A DNA stretch of 64,000 nucleotides, taken from the NCBI RefSeq assembly GCF_046530675.1, contig NZ_CP172558.1, positions 868,001 through 932,000 on the forward strand. The letters are read 5' to 3'. Made by a program: the position numbers and the translations under genes. Positions 17,812 through 26,331 of the stretch are shown piece by piece. The stretch comes from Chitinibacter sp046530675. GTDB taxonomy: Bacteria; Pseudomonadota; Gammaproteobacteria; Burkholderiales; Chitinibacteraceae. Each line of letters opens with the position of its first letter. Within the stretch, counting starts at the first letter, position 1. Under the pieces are notes generated by a model. It made no database searches, had not been told where the DNA came from, and worked only from the letters and a program-made list of their open reading frames with translations.

Positions 17812-19014
17812 ATGCATTTCACTCGTCGTTCTATCGGCAAATTTGCCATTTCTTCACTGGCTGCGGCAGTTACTTTTGCCGCAACCGGATCTTCGGCATT
17901 TGCTGCCGACAAATTGCTAATCTGGATCAATGGTGACAAGGCTTACAAAGGGATCGAGCAGGTCGGCGCCGCCTTTACCAAAGCGACCGGGGTCGAAGTC
18001 GTCGTCGAGCATCCGGAAGATGCGCCAGGCAAATTCCAGCAAGCGGCCGCAGCAGGCAAAGGTCCGGATATCTGGATCTGGCCTCATGACCGTCTGGGCG
18101 AATGGATGAGCGCCGGTTTGCTCAGCCCGATCACGCCGTCAAAAAAAGTTGTTGAAGGCATTGATCCGCTGGGCTGGAAAGCCTTTACCGTCAATGGCAA
18201 AAAATGGGGCTATCCGATTTCGATCGAAGCACTCGGTCTGATTTACAACAAGGATCTGGTCGCGACACCGCCAAAAACCTTTGAAGAAATTATGGCGCTG
18301 GACAAAAAACTGGCCGTCCAAGGCAAAAAAGCCATTTTGTGGGACTACAACGAGCCTTACTTCACCTGGCCAATGCTGGCTGCCGGCGGTGCTTATGCAT
18401 TCAAAGCCAACGCGGATGGTTCTTACAATGTCAAAGACGTCGGCGTCAATCAGCCCGGCGCGATCACCGGACTGGATACGCTGCAAAAACTGGTTAATAC
18501 CGGCGTATTGCCAAAAAGCGCCAGCTATGCCGACATGGAAGCGGGCGTCAATCAGGGCAAAATTGCCATGATGATCAACGGACCATGGGCATGGGACAAT
18601 CTGAAAAAGAGCAAAATCAACTGGGCGGTAGCACCGATTCCAACCGTCGCCGGCAAACCGGCAGCGCCTTTTGTCGGGGTACTGGGCGCGATGATCAATC
18701 ATTCATCGAAAAACAAGGAATTGGCAGTCGAGTTTCTCGAAAATAATCTGCTGACCGTGCAGGGACTAAAAACCATGAACGCCGATGTACCGCTGGGCGT
18801 TCCTGCAAACAAGGCATTTTATAACGAGCTCAAAGACAATCCGGCCATCGTCGCAACCATGGCTTCAGCCAAAGCAGGTCATTTGATGCCAAACGTTCCG
18901 GAAATGGGTCGTTTCTGGGCCGCTTTGAAGTCTGCATTACCTAATGTGATGAAAGGCAGTCAGACTCCGAAACAAGGTCTTGATACTGCAGCAGAACGTA
19001 TTCGCACAAAATAA
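17812..19014 (+). CDS. malE: Maltose-binding periplasmic protein
   Basis: 400 residues. The ATG at 17812 is chosen because AAGGAG lies just upstream and a signal peptide (MHFTRRSIGKFAISS..., cleaved after SSAFA) begins there. The mature chain shows DKLLIWINGDKAYKGIEQVG, HDRLGEWMSAGLLSPI and GYPISIEALGLIYNK, close to E. coli MalE. It delivers maltose and maltodextrins to MalFGK2. It is followed by a GC-rich hairpin and then malF. Confidence 0.96.
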   Translation: MHFTRRSIGKFAISSLAAAVTFAATGSSAFAADKLLIWINGDKAYKGIEQVGAAFTKATGVEVVVEHPEDAPGKFQQAAAAGKGPDIWIWPHDRLGEWMSAGLLSPITPSKKVVEGIDPLGWKAFTVNGKKWGYPISIEALGLIYNKDLVATPPKTFEEIMALDKKLAVQGKKAILWDYNEPYFTWPMLAAGGAYAFKANADGSYNVKDVGVNQPGAITGLDTLQKLVNTGVLPKSASYADMEAGVNQGKIAMMINGPWAWDNLKKSKINWAVAPIPTVAGKPAAPFVGVLGAMINHSSKNKELAVEFLENNLLTVQGLKTMNADVPLGVPANKAFYNELKDNPAIVATMASAKAGHLMPNVPEMGRFWAALKSALPNVMKGSQTPKQGLDTAAERIRTK

Positions 19015-19026
19015 GTTGTCATCATC

Positions 19027-19064
19027 GCCGGAGTCGCGCCCTTCCGGGCTGCGCTCCGGTTTTA
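19027..19064 (+). other. malE-malF intergenic hairpin
   Basis: CCGGAG and CTCCGG enclose an inner GCGCCC/GGGCTGC pairing, followed by TTTTAA. It sits 13 bases after the malE stop, in the same place as the REP hairpins of E. coli malE-malF. It probably protects the malE message or causes partial termination, giving more MalE than MalF. Confidence 0.6.
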
Positions 19065-19103
19065 ACCAGAAACCAAAGCATCTGGTAGCAAAGGAATATT
19101 GAA

Positions 19104-20633
19104 ATGAGTCGATTTGACTTCCGCTGGGCATTACGCGGCTTCGGTGCAATCGTGGTGTTACTCGGTTTATGGTTAATCGCTGGAGTTTATCAGGCTGGCA
19201 ACACTGTTTTTGCAGTCACAGGATTATTGCTGCTTGGTGTATCGAGCTGGATTTTTCTCTCTCCCAAAACCTACGCTTACCGTTATCTATTCCCCGGTGT
19301 ACTCGCCATCGCAGTGTTTATCATTTTTCCTGCGGTGTATTCTACCGGGATCGGCTTTACCAATTACAGCTCGACCAATTTATTAAGTTTCGAGCGAGCT
19401 ACCCAGTATTTTCTCAATGAAACCTTCGAAGCCGATGACGGAGAGCCCCTCGCATTTTCATTGCACCAAGAGCAAGCCAATCAATATCGTATTCTGCTGA
19501 GCAGTGAAGCTGGCCAGAGCTGGATATCCGAGCCGATTCAACTCAATAACACCGCCCCCCGCGGCTTGCAGCTAAAGGAACATCAAGACCAGACTGTAGG
19601 CGAGAAAGAGCCGCTCAAAACCATTATCAGCCTGCAAAAACAGCTCAAATCGCTGTCAGTGACGCTGCCGGGACAGCAGCAAAGCTGGCGGATGAGTAGT
19701 TTCTCGACGTTCACCCCCACCCAGCAGCTCTATCAGCAACAGGCCGATGGTTCTTTACTGAACAAGCGCGATCAAACCGTGATCAAGCCCAATTTCAACA
19801 CCGGTTTTTACGAAACGGCCGCGGGCGAACGTTTGTCGCCCGGTTTCACCGTCAATGTCGGTCTGGCCAATTTCGAGCGCATTTTTACCAACGATGATTT
19901 TCAGGGCCCGTTATTCAAGATTTTTGTCTGGACCATCATCTTTGCCCTGCTCACCGTGGTCTTTACTTTCATTGTCGGCATGACGCTGGCCGTGCTGCTG
20001 AACTGGGAAGCGCTGCGTTTCAGAGCCATGTACCGCACGCTACTGTTTTTGCCTTATGCAGTACCCGGATTTATTTCGATCCTGATTTTCCGTGGCTTGT
20101 TCAACGAGAACTTCGGCGAAATCAATATGCTGCTCAATAATCTGTTCGGGCTGAAACCGGCATGGTTTTCCGATCCGCTCAATGCCAAGGCAATGATCCT
20201 GATCGTCAATACCTGGCTGGGTTACCCCTACATCATGTTGCTGTGCACCGGTCTGATCAAATCGATTCCATCCGATCTGTACGAAGCCTCAGCCATGAAC
20301 GGTGCAGGCCCGTTGACCAATCTGTTCAAAATCACGCTGCCACTGATTATCAAACCGATGATGCCCTTGCTGATTGCATCATTTGCTTTCAATTTCAATA
20401 ATTTTGTACTGATTTCATTGCTGACCGACGGGCGCCCTGACTTCATCGACAGCAAAGTACCGGCCGGCACGACCGATATTCTGGTGTCGTACACCTACCG
20501 GATTGCATTTCAGGATTCGGGACAGAATTTCGGCCTGGCTGCGGCGATTTCGACCGTGATATTTGCACTGGTTGCCGTCCTGTCCATCATCAACCTGAAG
20601 CTCACCAAAGTGAATCACGAGGAGAAACGCTAA
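19104..20633 (+). CDS. malF: Maltose ABC transporter permease MalF
   Basis: 509 residues. Three hydrophobic segments lie in the N-terminal 100 residues, then a large periplasmic domain (about residues 105-270) as in MalF P2, then the permease core with the EAA loop EASAMNGAGPLTNLFKITLP that docks on MalK. The large P2-like loop separates it from generic sugar permeases and supports the MalF call. The stop overlaps the malG start as TAATG, so translation is coupled. Confidence 0.93.
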   Translation: MSRFDFRWALRGFGAIVVLLGLWLIAGVYQAGNTVFAVTGLLLLGVSSWIFLSPKTYAYRYLFPGVLAIAVFIIFPAVYSTGIGFTNYSSTNLLSFERATQYFLNETFEADDGEPLAFSLHQEQANQYRILLSSEAGQSWISEPIQLNNTAPRGLQLKEHQDQTVGEKEPLKTIISLQKQLKSLSVTLPGQQQSWRMSSFSTFTPTQQLYQQQADGSLLNKRDQTVIKPNFNTGFYETAAGERLSPGFTVNVGLANFERIFTNDDFQGPLFKIFVWTIIFALLTVVFTFIVGMTLAVLLNWEALRFRAMYRTLLFLPYAVPGFISILIFRGLFNENFGEINMLLNNLFGLKPAWFSDPLNAKAMILIVNTWLGYPYIMLLCTGLIKSIPSDLYEASAMNGAGPLTNLFKITLPLIIKPMMPLLIASFAFNFNNFVLISLLTDGRPDFIDSKVPAGTTDILVSYTYRIAFQDSGQNFGLAAAISTVIFALVAVLSIINLKLTKVNHEEKR

Positions 20634-21523
20634 TGGCCATGGTTCTTGATCGCTCGCATAAATGGCGGGTTATTGCAGCGCATGTCGGTTTGATCGCCTT
20701 TTTGCTGCTGATTCTGTTTCCTTTTTTCATGATCGTTTCGATCTCTTTACGCCCCGGCAATTTTGCCGCCGGTAGCCTGATTCCGGACACCATCAGTCTG
20801 GAGCACTGGAAACTGGCGCTCGGTTTTAGCTATCAGGATGTCGATGGCAACTGGGTCAAACCGCAGTTTCCGGTTTTGCTCTGGCTGTGGAATTCGATCA
20901 AGGTCGCTTTTATCAGCGCGGGCATTATTCTGCTGCTCTCAACCACCTGCGCCTACGCTTTTTCGCGCCTGAAATTCAAAGGCCGCACACTGGGGCTCAA
21001 TGCGCTGTTGCTATTGCAAATGTTCCCGGCAGTGCTGTCGCTGATCGCTATTTACGCGATTTTTGATCAGATCGGCAATTACATCCCGTGGCTGGGAATC
21101 GATACGCACGGCAGCCTGATTCTGGCCTATGCCAGCGGCATCATTTTGCATATCTGGACGATCAAGGGATATTTCGACACGATTCCGGTTGAGATGGAAG
21201 AGGCCGCCCGCGTCGATGGCGCGACGCCATTCCAGTCATTCCGCTATGTACTGTTGCCGATGGCAGTCCCGATTCTGATTGTCGTTTTCCTGCTGGCCTT
21301 TATCAGCGGCATCATCGAATACCCGGTGGCATCGATTCTGCTACAGCAACAGGAAAACATGACGCTGGCAGTCGGCTCCAAGCTTTACCTGTACGCACAG
21401 AATTATTTATGGGGCGATTTTGCCGCGGCCGCGATTTTGTCCGGCCTGCCCATCAGCCTGCTCTTTTTAATCGCGCAGCGCTGGATGGTCGGCGGACTGA
21501 CTGCCGGCGGTGTTAAAGGATAA
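20633..21523 (+). CDS. malG: Maltose ABC transporter permease MalG
   Basis: 296 residues with six hydrophobic segments and the EAA loop EEAARVDGATPFQSFRYVLLP. A periplasmic region after the first helix (GNFAAGSLIPDTISLEHWKLALG) matches MalG. It pairs with MalF to form the membrane channel of MalFGK2. The chain ends VGGLTAGGVKG, the typical MalG tail. It is the last gene of the transporter operon, followed by about 120 bp and a terminator. Confidence 0.95.
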   Translation: MAMVLDRSHKWRVIAAHVGLIAFLLLILFPFFMIVSISLRPGNFAAGSLIPDTISLEHWKLALGFSYQDVDGNWVKPQFPVLLWLWNSIKVAFISAGIILLLSTTCAYAFSRLKFKGRTLGLNALLLLQMFPAVLSLIAIYAIFDQIGNYIPWLGIDTHGSLILAYASGIILHIWTIKGYFDTIPVEMEEAARVDGATPFQSFRYVLLPMAVPILIVVFLLAFISGIIEYPVASILLQQQENMTLAVGSKLYLYAQNYLWGDFAAAAILSGLPISLLFLIAQRWMVGGLTAGGVKG

Positions 21524-21645
21524 AATGGCTGTAATACTGATATGCGTCATCGCATGCCAAAATGTCGCAGCTAAACTGATAACAACATGAGGTTTGATTG
21601 AACTTAGGGTCAATACCTCATATCTAACTCGCTTCAATTGATCTT

Positions 21646-21677
21646 AAATCTAGGCGCTTTATGCGCCTAGATTTTTT
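21646..21677 (+). terminator. Intrinsic terminator after malG
   Basis: A perfect 12-bp stem (AAATCTAGGCGC with its complement), a 5-base loop and six T. It ends the maltose operon and overlaps the region just upstream of the glucokinase gene. Confidence 0.88.
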
Positions 21678-21696
21678 CAAACCCGGGATAACAAAA

Positions 21697-22449
21697 TTGC
21701 AAAACACAGTACTTGGCATTGATATTGGCGGAACCGGCATCAAAGGAGCGCCGGTTGATATTCACACAGGCGAACTCTTGGCCGAACGTCACTGGCTGGC
21801 CACGCCGCAACCGGCAACACCCGAAGCGGTCGGCGTGGTCATCGCGCAAATGGTCGAGCATTTTGGCTGGCAAGGGCTGATCGGCTGTACTTTCCCTGCA
21901 GTCGTTCATCAGAGCAAAACGCTCTCGGCCGCCAATGTCGATCAGAGCTGGCTGAATGCACCAGCCGAAAGCCTGCTCGCTACGGCGGCAAAATGTCCGC
22001 TGGTGTTGCTCAACGACGCCGATGCGGCCGGTCTGGCCGAAGCCACTTTTGGCGCTGCACGCGGTTTGCGCGGCAATATTCTGGTCATCACACTGGGAAC
22101 CGGCATTGGCAGTGCGCTGATCGCCAACGGACAACTGGTCAGCAATACCGAACTCGGCCACCTGCTCTACCCGGGCAGCGATGACGCCGAAAAATACTGC
22201 TCGGCCAAAGTCAAAACTGACCAGAATCTCGACTGGCCCGAATACAATCGCCGCCTGAACGGCTATTTACTGTATGTACAAACGCTGTTTTCGCCCGACC
22301 TGATCATCATCGGCGGCGAAATCAGCCGCGCAGCCGATCAGTTCATCCCGCATATGCAAGGCATGCGCTGCCCGATCATTCCTGCCGAGCTGAAAAACGA
22401 AGCGGGCATTATCGGCGCAGCACTGGCAGCGGCGCAGCAAAAACCTTAA
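21697..22449 (+). CDS. ROK-family glucokinase (polyphosphate-glucokinase-like)
   Basis: 250 residues from a TTG start. The phosphate-binding loop LGIDIGGTGIKGAP is at the extreme N-terminus, with LLNDADAAGLAEATFGA and the LVITLGTGIGSALIANGQLV motif following. The pattern is close to polyphosphate/ATP glucokinases (PPGK group). The usual zinc-binding CxCGxxGC motif of repressor-type ROK proteins is absent, again like PPGK. An in-frame ATG at 21661 lies in the loop of the terminator hairpin and is disfavoured. It would phosphorylate glucose released by the GH13 enzyme. Whether the donor is ATP or polyphosphate is not known. Confidence 0.85.
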   Translation: MQNTVLGIDIGGTGIKGAPVDIHTGELLAERHWLATPQPATPEAVGVVIAQMVEHFGWQGLIGCTFPAVVHQSKTLSAANVDQSWLNAPAESLLATAAKCPLVLLNDADAAGLAEATFGAARGLRGNILVITLGTGIGSALIANGQLVSNTELGHLLYPGSDDAEKYCSAKVKTDQNLDWPEYNRRLNGYLLYVQTLFSPDLIIIGGEISRAADQFIPHMQGMRCPIIPAELKNEAGIIGAALAAAQQKP

Positions 22450-22590
22450 GCTGATTAATGATCCATCTCTGCTTACAATAAAAATTTGCTTTGTAGGAGC
22501 GGCTTTAGCCGCGAAAACACTGAATATTCTGTCAATATTCGCGGCTAAAGCCGCTCCTACACGTGAAGCTGAGATCGCCACCTAATCAGC
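22450..22590. repeat. MITE-like element with a REP hairpin core
   Basis: The outer arms (22450-22474 and 22567-22590) are imperfect inverted repeats ending CTGATTA...ATCTC.GC, and they match the arms of the element at 27855-28036. Inside are two perfectly complementary 24-bp arms (22492-22515 and 22538-22561) containing TGTAGGAGCGGCTTTAGCCG, a REP sequence type common in proteobacteria. Confidence 0.8.
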
Positions 22591-22626
22591 TCGCCTTTCA
22601 ACCCGCTTTACCAACGAGGCCCCACG

Positions 22627-23388
22627 ATGAGCATTCAGCTTGAAATCTGCGCCGGTTCGGTCACTTCCTGCCTCGCTGCGCAAGAAGGCGGCGCGCAGCG
22701 CGTCGAGTTTTGCGACAACCTGCTCGAAGGCGGCACGACGCCGTCGTACGGCGCGCTCGCCGCAGCACGCGACCGGCTGTGGATAGGGCTGAACGCCATC
22801 ATCCGCCCGCGCGGCGGCGACTTCCTCTATTCCGACGTCGAATTCGAAGTCATGGAACGCGATGTACTGATGTGCAAGAAGATAGGGGTGGATGGTATTG
22901 TCATCGGCATCTTGACCAGCGAGGGCTGCATCGATATACCCCGCAATCAACGCCTCGTCGAACTCGCCGGTACGATGCAGGTCACTTTCCACCGTGCTTT
23001 TGACGTCGCACGCGATCCGCAGCAGGCGCTCGAAGACATCATCGCCACCGGCTGCACGCGGCTGCTCTCCAGCGGACAGGCCGCCAGCGCTTTAGAGGGC
23101 GCTGCATTGCTGAAACAATTGCAGCAACAAGCAGGCGAGCGGCTGATCGTCATGCCCGGATCGGGCGTACGCGGCCACAATATCGCCGAGCTGGTACAAA
23201 AAACCGGCTGCCGCGAATTCCACAGCTCAGGCCGCGCGCCCTTCCCCAGCGGCATGCAATATCGCAATCCAAACGTCAAAATGGGCGCACCGGGGCAGGA
23301 TGAATACAGCATTATTGAAACCAGCGCCGAGCTGGTCAGGGAGTTGCTGGCGAATGCGCAGGCAGGGTTGAGTTCGCTAAGCAATTAA
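22627..23388 (+). CDS. cutC: CutC family protein (copper homeostasis protein)
   Basis: 253 residues forming a TIM-barrel. Family landmarks are LEICAGSVTSCLAAQEGGAQRVE, IRPRGGDFLYS, GVDGIVIGILT, TFHRAFDVARDPQQALED, LLSSGQAASALEG and IVMPGSGVRGHN. CutC was linked to copper tolerance in E. coli, but that role is disputed and the molecular function is not settled. It is a single gene between two repeat elements. Confidence 0.93.
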   Translation: MSIQLEICAGSVTSCLAAQEGGAQRVEFCDNLLEGGTTPSYGALAAARDRLWIGLNAIIRPRGGDFLYSDVEFEVMERDVLMCKKIGVDGIVIGILTSEGCIDIPRNQRLVELAGTMQVTFHRAFDVARDPQQALEDIIATGCTRLLSSGQAASALEGAALLKQLQQQAGERLIVMPGSGVRGHNIAELVQKTGCREFHSSGRAPFPSGMQYRNPNVKMGAPGQDEYSIIETSAELVRELLANAQAGLSSLSN

Positions 23389-23394
23389 CAAGGT

Positions 23395-23464
23395 AGGTCG
23401 GGTGAGCGCAGCGTTACCCGACGGATAACATGTCGGATAACGCCTTCGGCTCATCCGGCCTATT
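23395..23464. repeat. Tandem REP-like hairpins
   Basis: Two hairpins side by side: GTCGGGT/TACCCGAC and GTCGGATAACG/CTCATCCGGC. The pattern resembles enterobacterial REP units. It lies between the convergent cutC and the ADP-ribosyltransferase-like gene, 7 bases after the cutC stop. Confidence 0.65.
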
Positions 23465-23471
23465 GACCTAA

Positions 23472-23924
23472 TCAAGGAAAAACATCCGTCTCTTCAATAA
23501 TCGTTTCCATAGGAAAAGAACCATGGAAATAAAGAAAATGTTCATCATCTTCTGGAACGGACGGGTTATTCAGAAGCTGATTGATCCTATGGATTTGCAC
23601 TCCCGCCTCTTTGAGTGCGAACACCGATATTTTAATGACTCGCCCTCGCAAATTCCGCTCTTTGCCCAAGGCATATTTTCGTGCCACTTCAAAGTCGGTT
23701 GTGGTCGATATTCCGGGCGACGGCGAGCCATTTCCCCCGTATTCATGGGCATGAATCGTGTTCACAATGTTAATGCCGAATGTGAAATCCTCGTCACCGC
23801 ATTGAACCCTGTCATCACCAAATTCCGCTCCACTTTCGGGGCAATCACTAGGCGTCTTGGGCGTCATGGTTTCTTCTAGCGACTTGCGACAGTCGTACCC
23901 TCTATAAAGGAACTCAGGTTCCAC
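23472..23924 (-). CDS. Possible ADP-ribosyltransferase-like protein
   Basis: 150 residues from a GTG start with AGGGAG 6 bases upstream. Not recognised by close similarity. The order of motifs suggests the ADP-ribosyltransferase fold of the R-S-E class: an N-terminal R8 in FLYRGYD, S73-T-T in SPGISTTTDFEVARKYA, a beta strand RGRVIKISV, and an acidic stretch PEDDEHF with E128, followed by GSFPMETIIEE, much like the ExE region of heat-labile enterotoxin A. It has no signal peptide and no neighbouring immunity or secretion gene. Its base composition is less GC-rich than its neighbours, suggesting transfer. If the fold guess is wrong, it is simply an orphan protein. Confidence 0.5.
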   Translation of the reverse strand: MEPEFLYRGYDCRKSLEETMTPKTPSDCPESGAEFGDDRVQCGDEDFTFGINIVNTIHAHEYGGNGSPSPGISTTTDFEVARKYALGKERNLRGRVIKISVFALKEAGVQIHRINQLLNNPSVPEDDEHFLYFHGSFPMETIIEETDVFP

Positions 23925-24023
23925 ATCATTCTCCCTGTGACATATTGCTTCACGTTTGAAGACGTTCTACGTAAACTCAAATCAGCTAGGGTATATCGTC
24001 ATAGAACAACATCTAAAAGCCGA

Positions 24024-24136
24024 GTAGGGTGTGCAAATCTTGATTTGCGCACGCGGAATCGGGGATTCATCATCCATTGCTGTTAATTTGAACCCCATTT
24101 TGGTGCGCAAATTCCTGCAGAATTTTCACACCCTAC
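24024..24136. repeat. 113-bp inverted-repeat element
   Basis: Ends GTAGGGTGTG and CACACCCTAC are perfectly complementary. A second inner pair (GATTTGCGCAC and GTGCGCAAATT) makes a nested structure. It lies between the possible toxin-like gene and the oxidoreductase gene and carries no coding potential. Confidence 0.6.
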
Positions 24137-24139
24137 CCT

Positions 24140-25186
24140 TCAAATCACCGCAATCCTTCGTCCTTCGGCACTGCTCAAGCGGGCCAGATCGAGAATCCGC
24201 ATCACGGTGCGCGCTTCGCGGGCGGGGACGGGGTTGGGTGCGATGCCGTGAATTGCGTCGCGGATTCCGGCGTAATACGCGGTGTAGCAACCTTGCGGTA
24301 ACGTGAGTTCCTCACTCGTGATCAGGTCGTTTTCGCTGCGGTACAGCGTGGCGCTGCGGGTATCGACACCCCAGCCTGCGCGATCCGGACGCAAGCCGGC
24401 TTTGAGCCAGTTTTCCTGCTGATCAAGCCCGTCGACCGAATACGCAGCGTCGGTACCTTGCACCAGAAAGCGCGGCGTTCCGCCGTGGATTAACGTTCCT
24501 GCGGCGAGTACCGCGCGCATGGTTTTGTAATGCAATACGACGTGGAAATCGTCGATGGTTTGCGCGCCGTCGCGCCGTTTGACCAGATCGGCGCTGATTG
24601 CTTCGGGCAGGCCGAACAGTTGCAGCGCCTGATCGATCAGATGCGGGCCGAGGTCGTACCACAGCCCGGCGCCCGGTACGTCAGCCTCGCGCCAGCGTTG
24701 GCGAACTTGCGGGCGGAAACGGTCGAAATGCGAAGTAAATTCGACAACATGGCCCAGCTGGCCAGCTTCGAGCAGCGTTTTCAGATGCAGGAAATCGTTA
24801 TCCCAGCGGCGGTTATGGAACACCGACAGCAGCTTGCCGGCATCGTCGGCGCGCTGCAGCAAATCGTCGGCTTCGCGCAGATCGAGCGTGAACGGCTTGT
24901 CGATCACCACATGCTTGCCGGCGGCCAAGGCGGCGCGTGCCAGCGGATAATGTGTATCGTTGGGGCTGGCAATCACGACCAGATCAAGGCCGGGGTGCGT
25001 AATCAGCCGATCCGGCTCGGTTTTGACGACCATTTCGGGCCAGTCGGCCAGCACATCGGCCGGGCGCGAGCTGGCAATCGCAGTGAGCTTCAGACCCGGC
25101 GTCGCATCGATCAGCGGCGCATGAAACGTTTTGGCCGCGTAGCCATAGGCAATCAAACCCACGCGTAAAAAATCAACTTTGCTCAA
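24140..25186 (-). CDS. Gfo/Idh/MocA-family NAD(P)-dependent oxidoreductase
   Basis: 348 residues from a TTG at 25186, preceded by GAGGGA; an earlier TTG at 25225 in the same frame is the alternative. The N-terminal Rossmann fold is RVGLIAYGYAAKTFHAPLI, and the conserved IDKPFTL lysine motif (HVVIDKPFTLDLREADDL) follows, then the C-terminal sheet domain with GAGLWYDLGPHLIDQALQLF. It resembles the E. coli YdgJ group. It probably oxidises a sugar or polyol; the substrate is unknown. Confidence 0.88.
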   Translation of the reverse strand: MSKVDFLRVGLIAYGYAAKTFHAPLIDATPGLKLTAIASSRPADVLADWPEMVVKTEPDRLITHPGLDLVVIASPNDTHYPLARAALAAGKHVVIDKPFTLDLREADDLLQRADDAGKLLSVFHNRRWDNDFLHLKTLLEAGQLGHVVEFTSHFDRFRPQVRQRWREADVPGAGLWYDLGPHLIDQALQLFGLPEAISADLVKRRDGAQTIDDFHVVLHYKTMRAVLAAGTLIHGGTPRFLVQGTDAAYSVDGLDQQENWLKAGLRPDRAGWGVDTRSATLYRSENDLITSEELTLPQGCYTAYYAGIRDAIHGIAPNPVPAREARTVMRILDLARLSSAEGRRIAVI

Positions 25187-25317
25187 CGTGAGTCCCTCAT
25201 TTTTTTGTGGCAAATTCGTGGCCAATTTATATCGAAATACGGCGTCGCTGTCTGTAAGGTTTTTACAATAGGCCGTGATGTATTAGGCCAAGGCGCTGCT
25301 CACGCAGAGCAGCCCGC

Positions 25318-25671
25318 TCACACCAGCACTTGCCGCACTTCAACAAAAAAACGCTGGATCAGCTGCTCGATGCGCGGATCAATCATGGTGTCAGCCTGCC
25401 GCCCGTGCGGGCAAGGCAGGCGCTCTGTCGTGCCGAACAGGCGGCAAATCAGCGGGCGCTCGCCGTACACGGTGCAGCCATTTTCGCCCAGATGGACGCA
25501 ATTGTATTGCGCCAGCGCCGCATCATGCTCGGCCACCGTTTTGCGCGGCAGACGCGATAATTCTTCGCTCGACGCCGTCACGGGCCCGCAGCAATCATGG
25601 CATCCGGGCAGACAGGCAAAACCCGGAATCTGCGTGCGCAAATAACGCAGTTGATCGCGCGTTTCAAACAT
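25318..25671 (-). CDS. YkgJ-family cysteine cluster protein
   Basis: 117 residues from the ATG at 25671, which overlaps the end of the acetyltransferase gene by 8 bases. Cysteines are arranged as CLPGCHDCC, CVHLGENGC and CRLF...CPHG, the pattern of the zinc/iron-chelating YkgJ family (formerly UPF0153). The function is not established; metal binding is inferred from the cysteines. It is translationally coupled to the ElaA-like gene upstream. Confidence 0.85.
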   Translation of the reverse strand: MFETRDQLRYLRTQIPGFACLPGCHDCCGPVTASSEELSRLPRKTVAEHDAALAQYNCVHLGENGCTVYGERPLICRLFGTTERLPCPHGRQADTMIDPRIEQLIQRFFVEVRQVLV

Positions 25672-26119
25672 TTGCGGTCCACAGCATATCGACGTGGGCA
25701 ATGCCGTCCTCGTCGTATTCGTCCGACACCGTCACAAAACCATGCCGCCCATAAAAGCCCTGCAAATGCGCTTGTGCGCCAATCCGGTTATTGCAGGCAG
25801 GGTATTGCTCTGCAGCGCCCATTAGACCTTGCTTTATTAGCATATTCCCCACCCCGGTATTGCGCGCCGACACAGCAGTAATCACCCGCCCCAGCGAAGG
25901 CTCGACATATTTCAGCCCCGGCGGAACCAGACGCAAACAGGCGACAATCTCGTCATTCTGCCAGCCGAGCAAATGCGTAGAAACGAGATCCAGATCGTCA
26001 ATATCGGGATAGGCGCAAGCTTGCTCGACAATAAATACCGCCTGCCGCAAGCGCAGGTATTTAAACAGCGTGGGTGTGTCGAACTCGTCAAACCGATACC
26101 AGCGCCAAACGATATCCAT
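25664..26119 (-). CDS. ElaA-like GNAT acetyltransferase
   Basis: 151 residues. The start at 26119 (MDIVWRWYRFDEF) has GGAG 6 bases upstream; longer in-frame starts run into the terminator hairpin. The pattern RQAVFIVEQACAYPDIDDLD and ACLRLVPPG, then LGRVITAVSARNTGVGNMLI, then GFYGRHGFVTVSDEYDEDGI is the ElaA subgroup of GNAT enzymes. The substrate is unknown. The gene pair with ykgJ follows argH on the same strand, after a terminator. Confidence 0.88.
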   Translation of the reverse strand: MDIVWRWYRFDEFDTPTLFKYLRLRQAVFIVEQACAYPDIDDLDLVSTHLLGWQNDEIVACLRLVPPGLKYVEPSLGRVITAVSARNTGVGNMLIKQGLMGAAEQYPACNNRIGAQAHLQGFYGRHGFVTVSDEYDEDGIAHVDMLWTANV

Positions 26120-26131
26120 GAACAACTCCAA

Positions 26132-26166
26132 ATAAAAAAGCCCAAGCTGAGTTGGGCTTTTGAAAA
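26132..26166 (-). terminator. Intrinsic terminator downstream of argH
   Basis: On the minus strand: AAAAGCCCAACTCAGCTTGGGCTTTTTTATT, that is, a GCCCAA/TTGGGC stem with T-run, about 170 bases after the argH stop and just before the ElaA-like gene. The mirrored A/T flanks could also make it work on the other strand. Confidence 0.82.
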
Positions 26167-26331
26167 TTTTGCAACCGACCTCAAGCTGAGAAAGCACAGC
26201 TGCTCAGTCGGCGAGCGAGCCAAAGCAGTTTGGCGTCACCCGAAGCACAGAAACCGGAACGTACATGGAGTACGTGAGAGGATTTCGAGCATCGGATGGC
26301 GGCAAAATGCGCAGGCGCAGCCGCCGAATGA

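Noticed and set aside
23523..23879. 118-codon frame on the plus strand opposite the ADP-ribosyltransferase-like gene
   Set aside because: The minus-strand frame has a good Shine-Dalgarno and a protein-like motif order; the plus-strand frame has neither.
26220..26331. Functional RNA or gene between argH and its terminator
   Set aside because: The stretch has no start signal or conserved fold visible; it is probably untranslated 3' sequence.
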